From Isoetes taiwanensis (Eukaryota > Streptophyta > Lycopodiopsida > Isoetales > Isoetaceae), in assembly GCA_021234155.1 (NCBI GenBank), contig JAJEKV010000079.1, positions 62,001-126,000 of the forward strand: a stretch of DNA of 64,000 nucleotides. Reading direction: 5' to 3'. Below, piece after piece: positions 1 to 10,313 of this stretch; within the stretch, counting starts at the first letter, position 1, and every line of letters begins with the position of its first letter. The notes under the pieces are model-generated. The model ran no database searches. It had not been told where the DNA came from and saw nothing but the letters and a program-made list of their open reading frames with translations. A program made the translations under genes and the position numbers.

Positions 1-1020
1 TGATCTTGGAAGCTTTGGCAACATGCACGGGCAAGTGTTTCAGAATTCTGAATTTTTCCTTAACAATCCCAAATCCATTCTCCACACACACTCTGCCCCT
101 ACAAATCCTTTTGTTGAACTTATCATAAGCACCCTGATTTTGAGGAAAAACTTTAAGGAGAAAGGGCCTGCTAGAATAGGCTGAGTCACCTAATAGAAGA
201 GGTGGAATATTTACCTGAACATCTTGATCAGTAGGCTGCCCCTTCTTCAGTTTTCTGCCACTAAGAGTCACCACTGGTTCTTGCAAAATTTGTTTGGAGG
301 CAATTTTGTTATAGATGGAGCTCTTCTTGAACTGGTTTGAATCATGGATGAACCTTTCTTGTTACACAAACATTTATAAAAAAATCTATTCTATGTGTCA
401 CAATTCCTTGCATGAGACATGAATGCCTCTTATGTCTCCGCCGTAATAGTCTTCCCCATTGTCTTTTTTTTTGGGTTTCCTCCATAAAAAAATATGGGAT
501 CCGGCCAATCGCACCATATATATTGGGCAACCCCTGTTGCATCATGGAATTCCTTAATGCACTTGAATTAATCTTGCACCTGTAGGCATTGCAACAAAAC
601 GTTTGTAAAGCATTGTCTTCAAGCCAAAACAAAGCGTGATTTTCTTGGTATATTTTGGTCTTTGTTGCTTTCCCAACATAAAATCTCGACCGACATGTAA
701 GGGCATATCCCCGTGTGCAAGAAAATACAGAACCATAGCAACTGCTTTCCGGGATCAACAGGGGGCCTTACTTTAATACCGGGCCTGACAAGATAGGGCA
801 CAATTAAACCTACCAATCTCTCAAATGTGGCTCTCTTCATCCTGTAAAATTGGTGCCACATATCATCTTCAAAGGAAGCTATACAATTCCATGCGTGGTT
901 ATCAATATTATCCCATTGTGTTCTCTTGCCTTTGAGCAATCCAAAATCTTCTTGGTGGTCTTCTAACCCTCGCTGGAACCCAACCATTATTAACGCCGCA
1001 GATGCAAAAAAACATACCAT
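1..1020 (-). pseudogene. PIF/Harbinger transposase remnant (HARBI1-like), runs off the left edge
   Basis: DDE nuclease of a PIF/Harbinger DNA transposon, read right to left. The N-terminal part (about 1020-760) has the family's helical region, with FYRMKRATFERLVGLIVPYL. The middle part (about 600-350) has the RRRHKRHSCLMQGIVTHRI block, which corresponds to the usual segment before the GSVHDS motif. The C-terminal part (about 345-1) reads LLGDSAYSSRPFLL, the second catalytic Asp, and then RVCVENGFGIVKEKFRIL, the catalytic Glu. Where the family has the first Asp (GAIDGTH) this copy reads GAIGRIP, so that residue is lost. At least two frameshifts separate the three parts. The family normally has a second, MYB-like protein, which is not visible here. 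A dead copy. Confidence 0.88.
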
Positions 1021-1507
1021 TGTTGTCTTCTAAAACATCATCATCGAACGTAGTCATTGGATCTTGAGCTCATTGAGTTCCAATAGCTGCAAAAGCAAAC
1101 GTATCTCTCAGAATGCAAATCCGAGTGTCAAAGCACGAAAAAGCATGGCAATCATACCAAGAATGACCGGATCCATGGTTTAGTGGCCGGAATCGAAAGA
1201 ATGGGGAGGGAAAACTAGAAATGAATTATCCCACATAGCCCGCCGAACCAAGAAATACAGGCTTGAATATCCCACAATTTGGCGCCCGAATTGAACGTTA
1301 CGATCGAATTATCCCACATTTTCTCTCGTCGGCCGGAATTGATGCGTGATCGAAAATCCGGCAAACAGCAAAAAATCTGCCAATAACGGAGAGGTCTTTA
1401 AGCCTCGAGACAATCGTCTCTCCTCTCCTCCCAAAAAATCACGTGATATTTCGGGGAGGAACCGTATGTGACGAGAGATGGATTTTTTTACGAGCATGTG
1501 GCCAACG

Positions 1508-1509
<2 letters not shown>
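1021..1509. other. Unassigned spacer
   Basis: No gene recognised. A short minus-strand open frame near 1309-1497 has no recognisable motif. The segment includes two stretches containing cccacat or cccacaat and is otherwise featureless. Confidence 0.4.
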
Positions 1510-1590
<81 letters not shown>

Positions 1591-1616
1591 AGAGAGAAGT
1601 GAAGTGAAGTGAAGTT
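1510..1616. repeat. (GA)n microsatellite followed by (GAAGT)n
   Basis: About 85 bp of nearly pure GA dinucleotide, then four GAAGT units. It directly abuts the 3' end of the LINE on its right. A similar GA tract abuts the LINE's 5' end near 5760. Confidence 0.95.
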
Positions 1617-1665
1617 AATTGTATTTTTTTTTGGGAGGCCTCTCGGTGCCTATAAGACGAAAAAA

Positions 1666-4600
1666 TTAATTTACATCATAAAATATTAGATGAGTCTCCA
1701 TTTCCTCATCTAATTCCTCACTCTCACTCCAAGTTTCATCTTCATTCAGCATTGTATTCACATCTTTTGTACATCTCTCTCTTAATTGTAGTGTCTCAAT
1801 TAAGAAAGATCCAATTCTGTTTCCATCCAATTCAAAGAACGTACCTAGGTCAGGTGAATGTGTGCCATGTCTATCTCGAATCATGATATATCTTTGGACA
1901 CTTAAGTATAACATGTTCTTCATCTTCGATGTCATCTTGACCACATACCTGCAAAGACCTCGGATGTCTTGGGATAGTTCCCCAACGGCCAACTTCCACC
2001 CCAAGGTGGTGTGAACTAAGTCGTATCCTCATAGTGTGTCTTTTTCCTCACGGATATGTTCTCCCTTAAGTATGCAAAGAGCTCTAATGAGGGATTCATA
2101 TGCATCCTATACAGTAGCATTTTTGTTTTTGGATTTAACCAAAGTCTCCTCTTAACCTTTTCATAAACCCATGCTCTTAAGCGATCATTTTGGGGCACAT
2201 CTTCCCAAACAATATCCCACCATTTAATAACATCAGCATACCATCATCCTTTCTTTTCGGTGCTCAACATGGCATGATGGGGAATGCGAGTGTTATTCAT
2301 CTTCTTAACCTTAATTAAGTACTTAATGCACTTAAGCAGCGCTTCTCCTTCAAGTGTCATAAGGCCACACTCAGCTAGCATCATCGGGTATGGTCTTTGT
2401 GCCTTTACTCCTAGCTCTAGTCTTTGGTAAAATATAGCAACTTTTCTGGCCTTCTCCTTCAAGTGTCAAAGGCCAACTTCTTAATTTCTTGTGCACCTGC
2501 TCTATATCTTCCCATAAGCACTGTGGCAGTCCTGGCCCCCAAATTTCAGCCCCATAAAGTATTGTACTTTGAACCAATGCCTCATATAGCTTGCTCTTAA
2601 GAGCCCACGCCCAAATGTGAGACTTCCTGCATGTGCTTTGCATAGAATATAGCGCTTTCTGTCCACTTTCTACCCTTTGCACTATGCACGCATTCCATTT
2701 GTGGTTCCTGCTTATGACAAGCCCAAGGTATTTGTATGCTTCACATGTCTCCACTATGTCCTCCTTATATTTAAAACCACATTCCTGTTTAAGAGCACCA
2801 ACCATCATGATCTTAGTTTTTTCTAAATTGACTTGCATTCCTGTCCTGTCACAGAAAATGCCCAAATGGCCCAATAGCTGTTGCATGTGCACCTGCGAGC
2901 GTGCAAAAAGCACTACATCATCCGCATACAGAAGCAATTGGATGACATATCCATATATCTCCGTGCCTCCGTCACAATTATCTTCCAGCCACTCCTCAAG
3001 ACTATCTATGAAAAGACCAAAAATCGTAGGAGACAGGGGGCATCCTTGTTTCACACCAATGTTACTTTCCGTCACATCTAGAACTTCTGCTTTGAAAGGC
3101 ATCGATAACTGCACCAAAACTTTTTCATATAATATCTGCACTGCATCTGTCAACTGTTTAGGTACCTGTAAGCATTCCATTCTTTCCCATAGCTTGTTCC
3201 GTGGAACTTTATCAAATGCCTTACGAAAATCAATAAAAGCAACATAAACCGGGTTTTGTGCCCTTTTATTTATATCAAAAATGCATTTTAGTGTGACCAG
3301 GTGGTCTAATGTAGACATATGTGCACGAAAACCAGCCTGAGTCTTGGCTCTCTTATCATTATGTTCAGCCCATACACTGATTTTCTTCTCTACTATGCTA
3401 GCAAAAAGCTTGAAAAATAAATTGCTTACCATAAGAGTGCGATAATTATTTCCATCCAGCATAGATCCACTTTTGTGTATGGGGACGATTCTGTTCAGTT
3501 GCCAATCCTGAGGGAAACCTTGTTGCATCGCTGAATTGAACATGCGCGTTATTATTGTATATATGCTCTTCCCGGCCCATTTGAGATGTTCTGCGCTCAG
3601 CTTATTTTGATCTTTTGCTTTCCCATTTGCAAGCTTGTTTATGCCTTCGGCGATTTCTTCTTCAGTGAAAATCAGATCAGATTTTGCTCTTGGCATTGCT
3701 TGGCTGTTAGCATCATAATACAACTTTTTGACTTGGCTCCAAAGCTCGGCTGCAGAGATGGGAGGATCTTTACGCTTATGCTTCTTCATATTTTTCCAGT
3801 ATGTTTTCGGATCTGTATGACATTGCTGGATCAAAAGCTCCTGCTTTGACAAGATAAAATGTCTTTTCTTTTGTCTGACAATCCGCTGATATTTCTTCCT
3901 CATAATTTTCATGTTTTCTCCTTGGCTATCTTTCCATTTTTTCTTAGCTGCACGGCATTCCTCATCATACCATGATTTACAGGGAAGCCCTTTCTTCACT
4001 CGAATTGGCTCACAATGATTTATGGCATCTGCTATTATCCTTATCAGCTGGTTATGCATATCTGCAGCAGTGTCATTCCAAGCACTTTGCTCTATTTGCT
4101 AATCAATGTATGCTCTGTATGCATCTGCCATAGCAGGTCTGATCATACAAATAGGTTGCGGGACAACATTTTCCACAAGGGATGGCAATCTACTCTCACA
4201 TATGGAGAATGTTAGGAATGCATGATCTGATTCTAGATTTTCTCTCCCAACCTCGAAATCTGTAATTAACTCCAAGGCATTTTGGGATATGATAAGGTAG
4301 TCCACCACACTCTTTGATCTGCATGTACAAGATTTGGATTTAGGAAATCGATTCATTCCATTACATACCAGGAGTTCCGCATTTGTGCAGAGATTTAACA
4401 GTTGGCGCCCGGATTTGGTGGTTGTCGGATCAGCGGACAGTCTGCTCTAGCCCAGCCTAGCAATTTCTGATTCCTCCATCGATTTGAATCAAATGGGTTC
4501 GTCTTCCCATGTATGGATTGTTGCTTGCGTACCTGTTCTCCCATTGAAATCACCTGCCAATATGATATTTCCTTGCATCTGGTAATCTATGATATCTTGT

Positions 4601-4980
4601 TCTAATTCAAAGAACATATCTTCACCTGTAGCCCCATCCGAGTAGGTCTGTTTGTGTCTTGGAGCGAAGTGGCAGGCTGCCATATATACCATACTGTTTT
4701 GTTGTTTAATCTGCAGCCATATATATTGGTTATTTACATTCTTTTTTACAGCCATCACTACATCTAGATGCTCATCTCTGACATAGCATGCCACACCGCC
4801 ATTTCCAATGTCCATATCTGTAAATCTCCTATTCTTAATTGATGCTATCATTGTGAATCCTTCTATATCAGGTAATGCATATAAGTCATGCTCCTTGGTT
4901 TCTAGAAAACACAGCAAATCGATGTCTCTTATTTCCTCTTGCATACTCAGGATCTTAGTCTCGGTCAGTTTGCATTATCC
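1666..4980 (-). pseudogene. LINE ORF2: endonuclease plus reverse transcriptase
   Basis: Nicks target DNA and primes reverse transcription on it. The endonuclease (about 4944-4100) shows CFLETKE (catalytic Glu), IILAGDFNGRTG (Asp/Asn) and ESDHAFLTFSI (the SDH motif). The reverse transcriptase (about 4059-2460) shows YVAFIDFRKAFDKVPRNKLW, GVKQGCPLSPTIFGLFI and LLLYADDVVLFA, so the YADD catalytic pair is intact. The C-terminal region continues through other frames (2460-2244, 2198-2016, 2004-1666) with the usual helical tail and a KNMLYLSVQRY segment matching the family's Cys/His-rich region. In-frame TAG codons lie at 4447-4449 and 4099-4101, and frameshifts occur near 2460, 2240 and 2010. The longest open stretch is 562 codons. 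Confidence 0.9.
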
Positions 4981-4999
4981 TGAGTGCCCCCCATCTTTT

Positions 5000-5702
5000 C
5001 TATTCCTCAACTACAACCTTGCCTTTGATCCATCTTGCTTTTTTGTTATTTTGGCGGGCTTCCTTGTATTTGGCAATCTCAATTTTCTTCTCAGCTAATT
5101 GCTCTTTGGTCATATCTTCGTTTACCCAGATAAACTTTCCCTTCAAGGTGTGAGTGTTTCTTAAGACTGCCAATCTGGATTCTCTATTTACGAATTTCAC
5201 AATTATATGTCTGGTCCCTGATTCTTTTACGCCCACCGAAATGCATCGATATACTTCCAATTTTCCTTGACATTCATAGTCTCCCGAAAAAATTGTTCAA
5301 CATATGCCTTTGTTTTCTCTTTCGGTTTTTCTAATAGCCCCACAATCCGGAGATTCGTAGCTCGCTTTTTTCTTTCTTGGGTTTCCATGAACTGTTCCAA
5401 AGTATTCTCGAGTTCCATGACCTCTCGGCGGTTCCGAGTCCGATTCATTCTGCCAATGTTCTTCAATGTCATTCTTCATTACCTCTAGCTCCTTCCTTAT
5501 CCATTGGGTAATCTGCTCTCAAGGTTTCATTTTTTTCTCTCAGCTTTAGTATTTCTCCCAATAAGAGAGCCTCTGGTCTGAGGTGGTTTCTGTCCTAAAG
5601 CTAGATATTTCCTTCCAAATAGTGGTCGGGAGATCTACGCCCCGCATTCGGGACTAGAAGGCCCCCTTTTGGCTCTTGCTTGTCTTTTCCTGGTTTTGCC
5701 AT
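5000..5702 (-). pseudogene. LINE ORF1: L1 ORF1p-like nucleic-acid chaperone
   Basis: The start is taken at 5702 (MAKPGKDKQEPKGG). A charged, heptad-like stretch follows (ILKLREKNETLR, ELENTLEQFMETQERKKR). Then come NLRIVGLLEKPKEKTKAYVE and GTRHIIVKFVNRESRLAVL, which match the RRM-like and C-terminal domains of the L1 ORF1p (Transposase_22) family. The last part, WVNEDMTKEQLAEKKIEIAKYK, resembles that family's C-terminal end. No CCHC zinc knuckle is visible, unlike ORF1 of most flowering-plant LINEs as I know them. Frameshifts occur near 5470 and 5250. ORF2 follows at once on the same strand. Confidence 0.75.
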
Positions 5703-5757
5703 GCTTGTTTTGTGTTCACGAAAACTTAGGGTCTTAAAATTAGCTTCCAAGAAATTG

Positions 5758-5759
<2 letters not shown>

Positions 5760-5812
<53 letters not shown>

Positions 5813-5843
5813 GGGGAGAGAGAGAGATAGATAGATAGATAGT
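5760..5843. repeat. (GA)n and (GATA)n microsatellite
   Basis: About 50 bp of GA, a G-rich interruption, more GA, then four to five GATA units. It lies between the 5' end of the LINE and the 3' end of the SINE; the GATA part may be the SINE's simple-repeat tail. Confidence 0.9.
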
Positions 5844-5844
5844 A

Positions 5845-6047
5845 TTTTAACGCCACGCCACTAGGCAGCATCCAACTGGACATGTGACCACACACCACAC
5901 TACATTGCTTGGTTGGGCCCTGCCCTCAACCACTTTACATTGCGTCTGTGGGTTTTGACACCCAACAGTTCATAGTGCGATTCTGGGAAGTGTCGAACTC
6001 GAGACCTATAGTTGCTAGACCTAGTGTGTTACCACTAGGCTAAACGC

Positions 6048-6050
<3 letters not shown>
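5845..6050 (-). mobile_element. tRNA-derived SINE (Au-like)
   Basis: Read on the minus strand from 6050, the head contains a pol III A box TAGCCTAGTGG (6042-6032) and, about 35 nt on, a B box GAGTTCGACACTTC (6000-5987). These match the TRGYNNARNGG and GWTCRANNC consensus. A body of about 140 bp unrelated to tRNA follows, ending in an ATAG-type simple repeat. This is the normal architecture of a plant SINE; the head resembles the Au family. It has no coding capacity and depends on a LINE for movement. Confidence 0.75.

Positions 6051-6102
<52 letters not shown>
6051..6102. repeat. (GA)n microsatellite
   Basis: About 50 bp of pure GA directly adjoining the SINE head. Confidence 0.95.
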
Positions 6103-6106
<4 letters not shown>

Positions 6107-6389
6107 CTTTTTTATGCCTCAAATCCATTTTTTGAGCATATGCACATGATCTCAGGCCCCATTCAGACTTGCAGGAGTTGAAAGCACACAACAAAAACCT
6201 TATAGAAATCAGGACTCAAAAAATTATTTGCTGGTTTTTTCTTACAGTTCATTGAGAGAAAAATATATCCAATTTCTCTCCATCACCTTAGTTCCAAATC
6301 AAGCCAAATTTCTTTCCACGTGTTCCTACAAGTTCCCTGATAGTCATTTCAATATCAGCCAGAAATATTAAAAAACACTCAGGATATCA
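6103..6389. other. Unassigned spacer beyond the truncated integrase
   Basis: No motif recognised. If the Ty3/gypsy element were whole, the rest of integrase and an LTR would lie here; neither is seen. Confidence 0.4.
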
Positions 6390-6965
6390 TCATTTGAGTG
6401 TACATATCTTTTTCTGCCATAGGGATGTGCAATGGACAAATTTTCTGTCCACTTGGCTCTTTCGTAAGGTTCTTGGGAGTCCTGTGATAAAATCCATAGA
6501 TATTGATTCCCATCTCTCCTTTGGGATATCTAATAGATGTAAAAGCCAAGCAGGACGGTGAGTATCAAGCTTCATGCGTTGACACACCAAACATCCTTGG
6601 ACAAAACGTTCAATATCAGTTTTCATGCGTGGCCAATAATACACAAAAGCCACGTGTTTATAAGTCTTAGAGAAACCGGGATGTGCAACATATGGTTTCT
6701 CATGGGCTTCCCTAATTATAAGAGAACGAGATGGTTTACAATTAGGTACACATAAACGATTGTTAAAATAAAGAAGATTTCCTTGAAGAGAATAATCTTT
6801 ATAGAGAGAAATCTCGGCTTGACTCCGTTCTTTCCTAGTCAAGCTAGAGAAAACCTGCTTAAATTCTGGATCATGCTTATAAAGTAATGGAAATTGGCTA
6901 GCAAAGTCAGTGGTGACCACTGAAATTGCATTACCATGAGCTCTTCGACTTAGAGCATCTGCCAC
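6390..6965 (-). pseudogene. Ty3/gypsy integrase, N-terminal part
   Basis: Starts from the RNase H/integrase linker MADALSRRAHG. The HHCC zinc-binding domain is present: a His pair in REAHEKPYVAHPGF and a Cys pair in FVQGCLVCQRMK. The first catalytic Asp follows in ISMDFITGLP. About 20 residues later the sequence loses similarity, so the second Asp and the Glu of the DDE triad are missing. Confidence 0.88.
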
Positions 6966-7040
6966 TACATTCTTACTTCCAGGAATGTAGATGATCTCAA
7001 AGGGCTGGAAGTTGGCTATGAATGCAAGCCATCTTGCTTG

Positions 7041-8223
7041 TCATTTATTCATAACAGGTTGTGTAGAATAATAGCGTAAGGCTGGATGGTCAGTTTTAAC
7101 ACAGAAGTGAGCATTCATTAAGTAATGCTTCCATTTCTGGATAGCATAAATCATAGCTAGAAATTCTTTACCATAAACATGATAATTAGCTTCTGCACTA
7201 AAAAACGTATGACTTTCATATCCCTCTTGCATTAATACAGCTCCGATCCCATAATCACTTGCATCTGTCATAACATCATAAGGCCTGTGAGGATCTGCGA
7301 TGGTCAAAATAGGAGCCATTGTTAATGCATTCTTAAGGTTCATAAAGCTTCATTCAGCTTGTTGAGTCCATCGAAATGGAACATTCTTACGCAACAAATT
7401 ATTAAAAGGTGTTGCTTCTAGAGAGAAATTCTTAACAAACTTATAATAAAAACTTGCAAGACCAAGAAAGGATCTTACATCATGTTGGTTCTTTGGTACA
7501 GGCCATGTGCGTATTGCCATAACCTTCTGTGGATCAACTGAAATTCCCTGGGCAGAGATAAAATGTCCCAAGTATTCAATATGATCTCTAAAGAAGAAAC
7601 TTTTCTTAGAATTAATAAAATATTCATGTTTTTGCAATAGAGTCAATGTGGCAAGAGCATTAGTTAAACCAAAAGGCATAACCATATATTCATAGTGACC
7701 AAAGTGTGTTCTAAAGGCCGTCTTATATTCATGACCTTCTTTAATCCTTATCTTATGATATCCGCTTTTCAAATCAATCTTAGAAAAATATTTGCTACCT
7801 TGAAGACGATCTAAAAGATCATCAATACGTGGCAGCGGGTATCAATTCTTGATGGTTATCTTGTTTGACCACACGATAATCCACACAAATCCGCATGCTC
7901 TTGTCCTTTTTCCTTACCAACACAGGTGACACGTAAGGACTACGACTTGGGTGGATATAACCTCGCTCAAGAAGATTGGCAAGCTGACGCTCAATGTCCA
8001 AAGATTCTTGATGCGAGACTCGATATGGAGCTCGAGATGGAGGAGCGGACCCCGGAGCAATGTCAATCGCATGGTCCACACTCCTTCGTGGAGGTAGCTC
8101 CAGACTGGAGTCCTGCATTAGAAAGGTCTTAAATTCATGAAGAGGAAATGTAGGTGGAAAGACGGAAAAGTCAACAGCCTTCTTAGTGTCCTCATTTTCA
8201 TATGCTTTATTTATCATGTACAA
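7041..8223 (-). pseudogene. Ty3/gypsy reverse transcriptase and RNase H, YxDD deleted
   Basis: RT begins with the ESLDIERQLANLLERGYIHP region and RICVDYRVVK, shifts frame near 7830 (continuing as [20 protein letters not shown]), then reads [18 protein letters not shown] and [11 protein letters not shown]. Directly after this it jumps to [17 protein letters not shown]. About 45-50 residues normally lie between these points, including the catalytic YxDD, so an internal deletion has removed the active site. The connection domain ([30 protein letters not shown]) is present. RNase H shows YDVMTDASDYGIGAVL, VYGKEFLAMIYAIQKW and VKTDHPALRY. Confidence 0.9.
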
Positions 8224-8790
8224 GTAAGGTAAACAATTGAGCTTGTTGTTTACGTACTAACTTCTTAACTTGAATGGCCGAGAGTAATGGAGTCGATGGT
8301 AAATCACACTCTCCTTGCAATTCATATCTTTTTCCGTCCACCTGAAGTTTCATAATATGTCTTCGAAAGCTGATGAATGGATCATACTTCCACAACCACT
8401 CTTGACCGATAATTATATCAATATGAGTTAATTCCATGACAGCAAAAGAATCTCGTGCATGAAAAGTCTGAAGTCGGTAGGTGATGTCCTCCACTTTATC
8501 AGAGGAGATTTGAGAACTCCCATCGGCGACTTGGACATCAAGTGGCTGGTCATGGGGGCTGGTTGGGAGTCTTAACTTAGTGGCCATGGTGCGTGAAATA
8601 AAATTATGAGAACACCCTGAGTCTACTAGAATAATAAACTCCTGGCCTCTTAAGGACCCCCTGATCTGAAAAGTGTCGTTTGGTAAAAATGGGGTGTCTT
8701 TTACTTGGGCGACCCCCACATATACCACATTGTTGGATCCTGTATTTTTACTTTTCTTATCGTTGTTTTTAGGGTTATCCCCTTCATTCT
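8207..8790 (-). pseudogene. Ty3/gypsy aspartic protease
   Basis: Retropepsin with FIILVDSGCSHNFIS, the DSG variant of the catalytic triad common in plant gypsy elements. Flap and C-terminal regions follow (LDVQVADGSSQIS, HIDIIIGQEWLWKYDP). It follows the end of the Gag zinc knuckle in one open frame of 208 codons and precedes RT. Confidence 0.88.
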
Positions 8791-9699
8791 TAGTATTGCT
8801 CCAAGGTTTCTTATGGGGACATTGGTAAAACATATGCCCACCTTTTCATTATATATAACATAAGCCTTTTTGTCTGTACTCTGCCTTTTGTCGATCATTA
8901 AGTTTCTTGAAGACAGGTTTATTATCATTCTTCTTAAAAGAACTTTGGTAAGGATCCTTATTATTAGAGGAAATTCGAATTGAAGCATTTCGATCAATTC
9001 CTTTTTGGCCAAGATTAGGTATGAAGTCTGCTACTTCCTCAACGAGTTCAATCGCATCTTGAAGATCTTCAGGAGATGATTTCTCAACTTCTCTTCTTAC
9101 ATACTTCTTTAGTTCCCAAAGAAATTGATGCAGCTTCGTCTTCTCCGTTAGATCCTCAATCTCCAAAACACAGGATGTAAAATCTTGCACATAGGAAGCA
9201 ATGATTCATGTTTGGCGTAATTCATATAACTTATCCCTCAATTTGAGATCGGCATTAGAAGGTATGAAATAGTTCTGTAATTTCTTAATAAACTTCGGCC
9301 ATGTTTCAATCTTATGTGCCTGCCCTAGTTGGATAGCCTTGGTATGGCATCGCCACCATGACAAGACATCCTTTTCTAAGGAATTTGAGGCACAAAGGAC
9401 CTTCTTCGAGTTTGGGGTTTCAGCAGATTGAAAATATTGTTCCATTTTAAAAATCCAATCGGAGAGGATCATTTTATTTCTAGCCCCATTATATGGTTTA
9501 GGCAAAGGAGGAACATAAGATTTCTTATCTCTTTTTAAAAGGTGGTATAATTGTTTAACCTCTGGAGAGAAGTCGTTGGGTTCCTCTTTGCTTTTTTGTC
9601 TGTCTCCCTTCTCTTCGTCCTCATCAGAGTCCTCATCACGCCTGCGCCTACGGCTCCCTTCACTTCGTAACTCGGCGAGTTGGGAAGCCATAGTATGAA
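8780..9699 (-). pseudogene. gag: Ty3/gypsy Gag
   Basis: The likely start is near 9690 (MASQLAELRSEG); residues further upstream in the open frame are antisense to the tRNA-Glu array and not Gag. A highly charged RRRRRDEDSDEDEEKGD stretch precedes the capsid-like domain, which shows PYNGARNKMILSDWIFKMEQ and DVLSWWRCHTKAI. A frame change near 9200 leads to LHQFLWELKKYVRREV and SPEDLQDAIELVEEV, the usual end of the retrotrans_gag domain. The zinc knuckle is split over two frames (KGLCYI, then KVGICF in one frame and a CPHKKPW end in another). Confidence 0.85.
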
Positions 9700-9742
9700 G
9701 TTGCTTGAATGAGGTGGTTGACTCTTTTAAAACATTTGAAAT

Positions 9743-9789
9743 TCCATTGTAGTCTAGTTGGTTAGGATACTTGGCTTTCACCCAAGCGA
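9743..9789 (+). pseudogene. tRNA-Glu(UUC) fragment
   Basis: The 5' two-thirds of the tRNA, through the anticodon arm with anticodon TTC. The T arm, 3' acceptor strand and following bases are deleted. It lies about 40 bp from the Ty3/gypsy junction. Confidence 0.85.
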
Positions 9790-10166
9790 CACTCAAGTGT
9801 TAGAATTTAGTGTGATTTGAGGCCATGCTTGCAATAGGCATTTCGAGTGGAGGATCATTTGTGGTCTTAATCTCGTCGATCGGATACACGTTACAGTAGT
9901 AAGAATTGAAAGATATACTTTATACTTTATTCATTCGTTGAGCTCTTTGGATTGCAGCTCCTGTTTGGCACTATGATGTGATGTTAAATCATGAGAATTC
10001 TTTTTGTTTCGAGACTCTCTAATATGCTTCTATATGGAGCTTTTTCTAAAGCAAGCGAAATTTTGACTATGCAAGTCGAGAATCTCATATTAACCACCAA
10101 AGGCCTCAGATACAAATGTTTTAATGAGTGTGGGTTGAAGAACAACCTTTATTTAAGTAGCTAATC

Positions 10167-10239
10167 TCCATTGTAGTCTAGTTGGTTAGGATACTCGGCT
10201 CTCACCCGAGAGACCCGGGTTCAAGTCCCGGCAATGGAA
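10167..10239 (+). tRNA. trnE-CUC: tRNA-Glu (anticodon CTC), intact
   Basis: 73 nt without CCA. The acceptor stem TCCATTG pairs with CAATGGA and the discriminator is A. The anticodon stem CTCGG/CCGAG encloses loop CTCTCAC, giving anticodon CTC. The T stem CCGGG/CCCGG encloses TTCAAGT. The internal A and B boxes are normal. A T5 pol III terminator follows within 10 bp. Compared with the plant tRNA-Glu I know, base pair 4:69 is A-T instead of G-C, a compensated change. Confidence 0.93.
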
Positions 10240-10244
10240 TTTCA

Positions 10245-10249
10245 TTTTT
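10245..10249 (+). terminator. Pol III terminator (T5) for tRNA-Glu(CTC)
   Basis: Five T residues starting 6 nt after the tRNA 3' end. The same run follows every CUC-type copy in the array. Confidence 0.75.
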
Positions 10250-10313
10250 CAGCTTTCGTATCATGTGCATTTTGCTTGAATGAGGTGGTTGACTCTTTTA
10301 AAACATTTGAAAT

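Larger units (their letters stand above)
1622..5759 (-). mobile_element. L1-clade-like LINE retrotransposon, near full length but decayed
   Basis: A minus-strand non-LTR retrotransposon with ORF1 (about 5702-5000), then ORF2 (about 4980-1666) carrying an AP-type endonuclease and a reverse transcriptase. The 3' end is marked by a poly(T) run on the plus strand at about 1623-1631, i.e. poly(A) on the element strand. (GA)n tracts touch both ends. Internal stops and frameshifts make it inactive. I saw no clean target-site duplication outside the GA tracts, which would hide one. Confidence 0.85.
6390..9700 (-). mobile_element. Ty3/gypsy retrotransposon remnant, no LTRs
   Basis: Gag, protease, reverse transcriptase, RNase H and part of integrase in Ty3/gypsy order on the minus strand. 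It is cut inside integrase at the left. At the right it ends just upstream of the likely Gag start, where it abuts the tRNA-Glu repeat array. No LTR, primer-binding site or polypurine tract remains. Several frameshifts and an internal deletion in RT show it is inactive. A chromodomain cannot be assessed because the C-terminus of integrase is missing. Confidence 0.9.

Noticed and set aside
2633-3247. 204-codon plus-strand frame
   Set aside because: Antisense shadow of the LINE reverse transcriptase.
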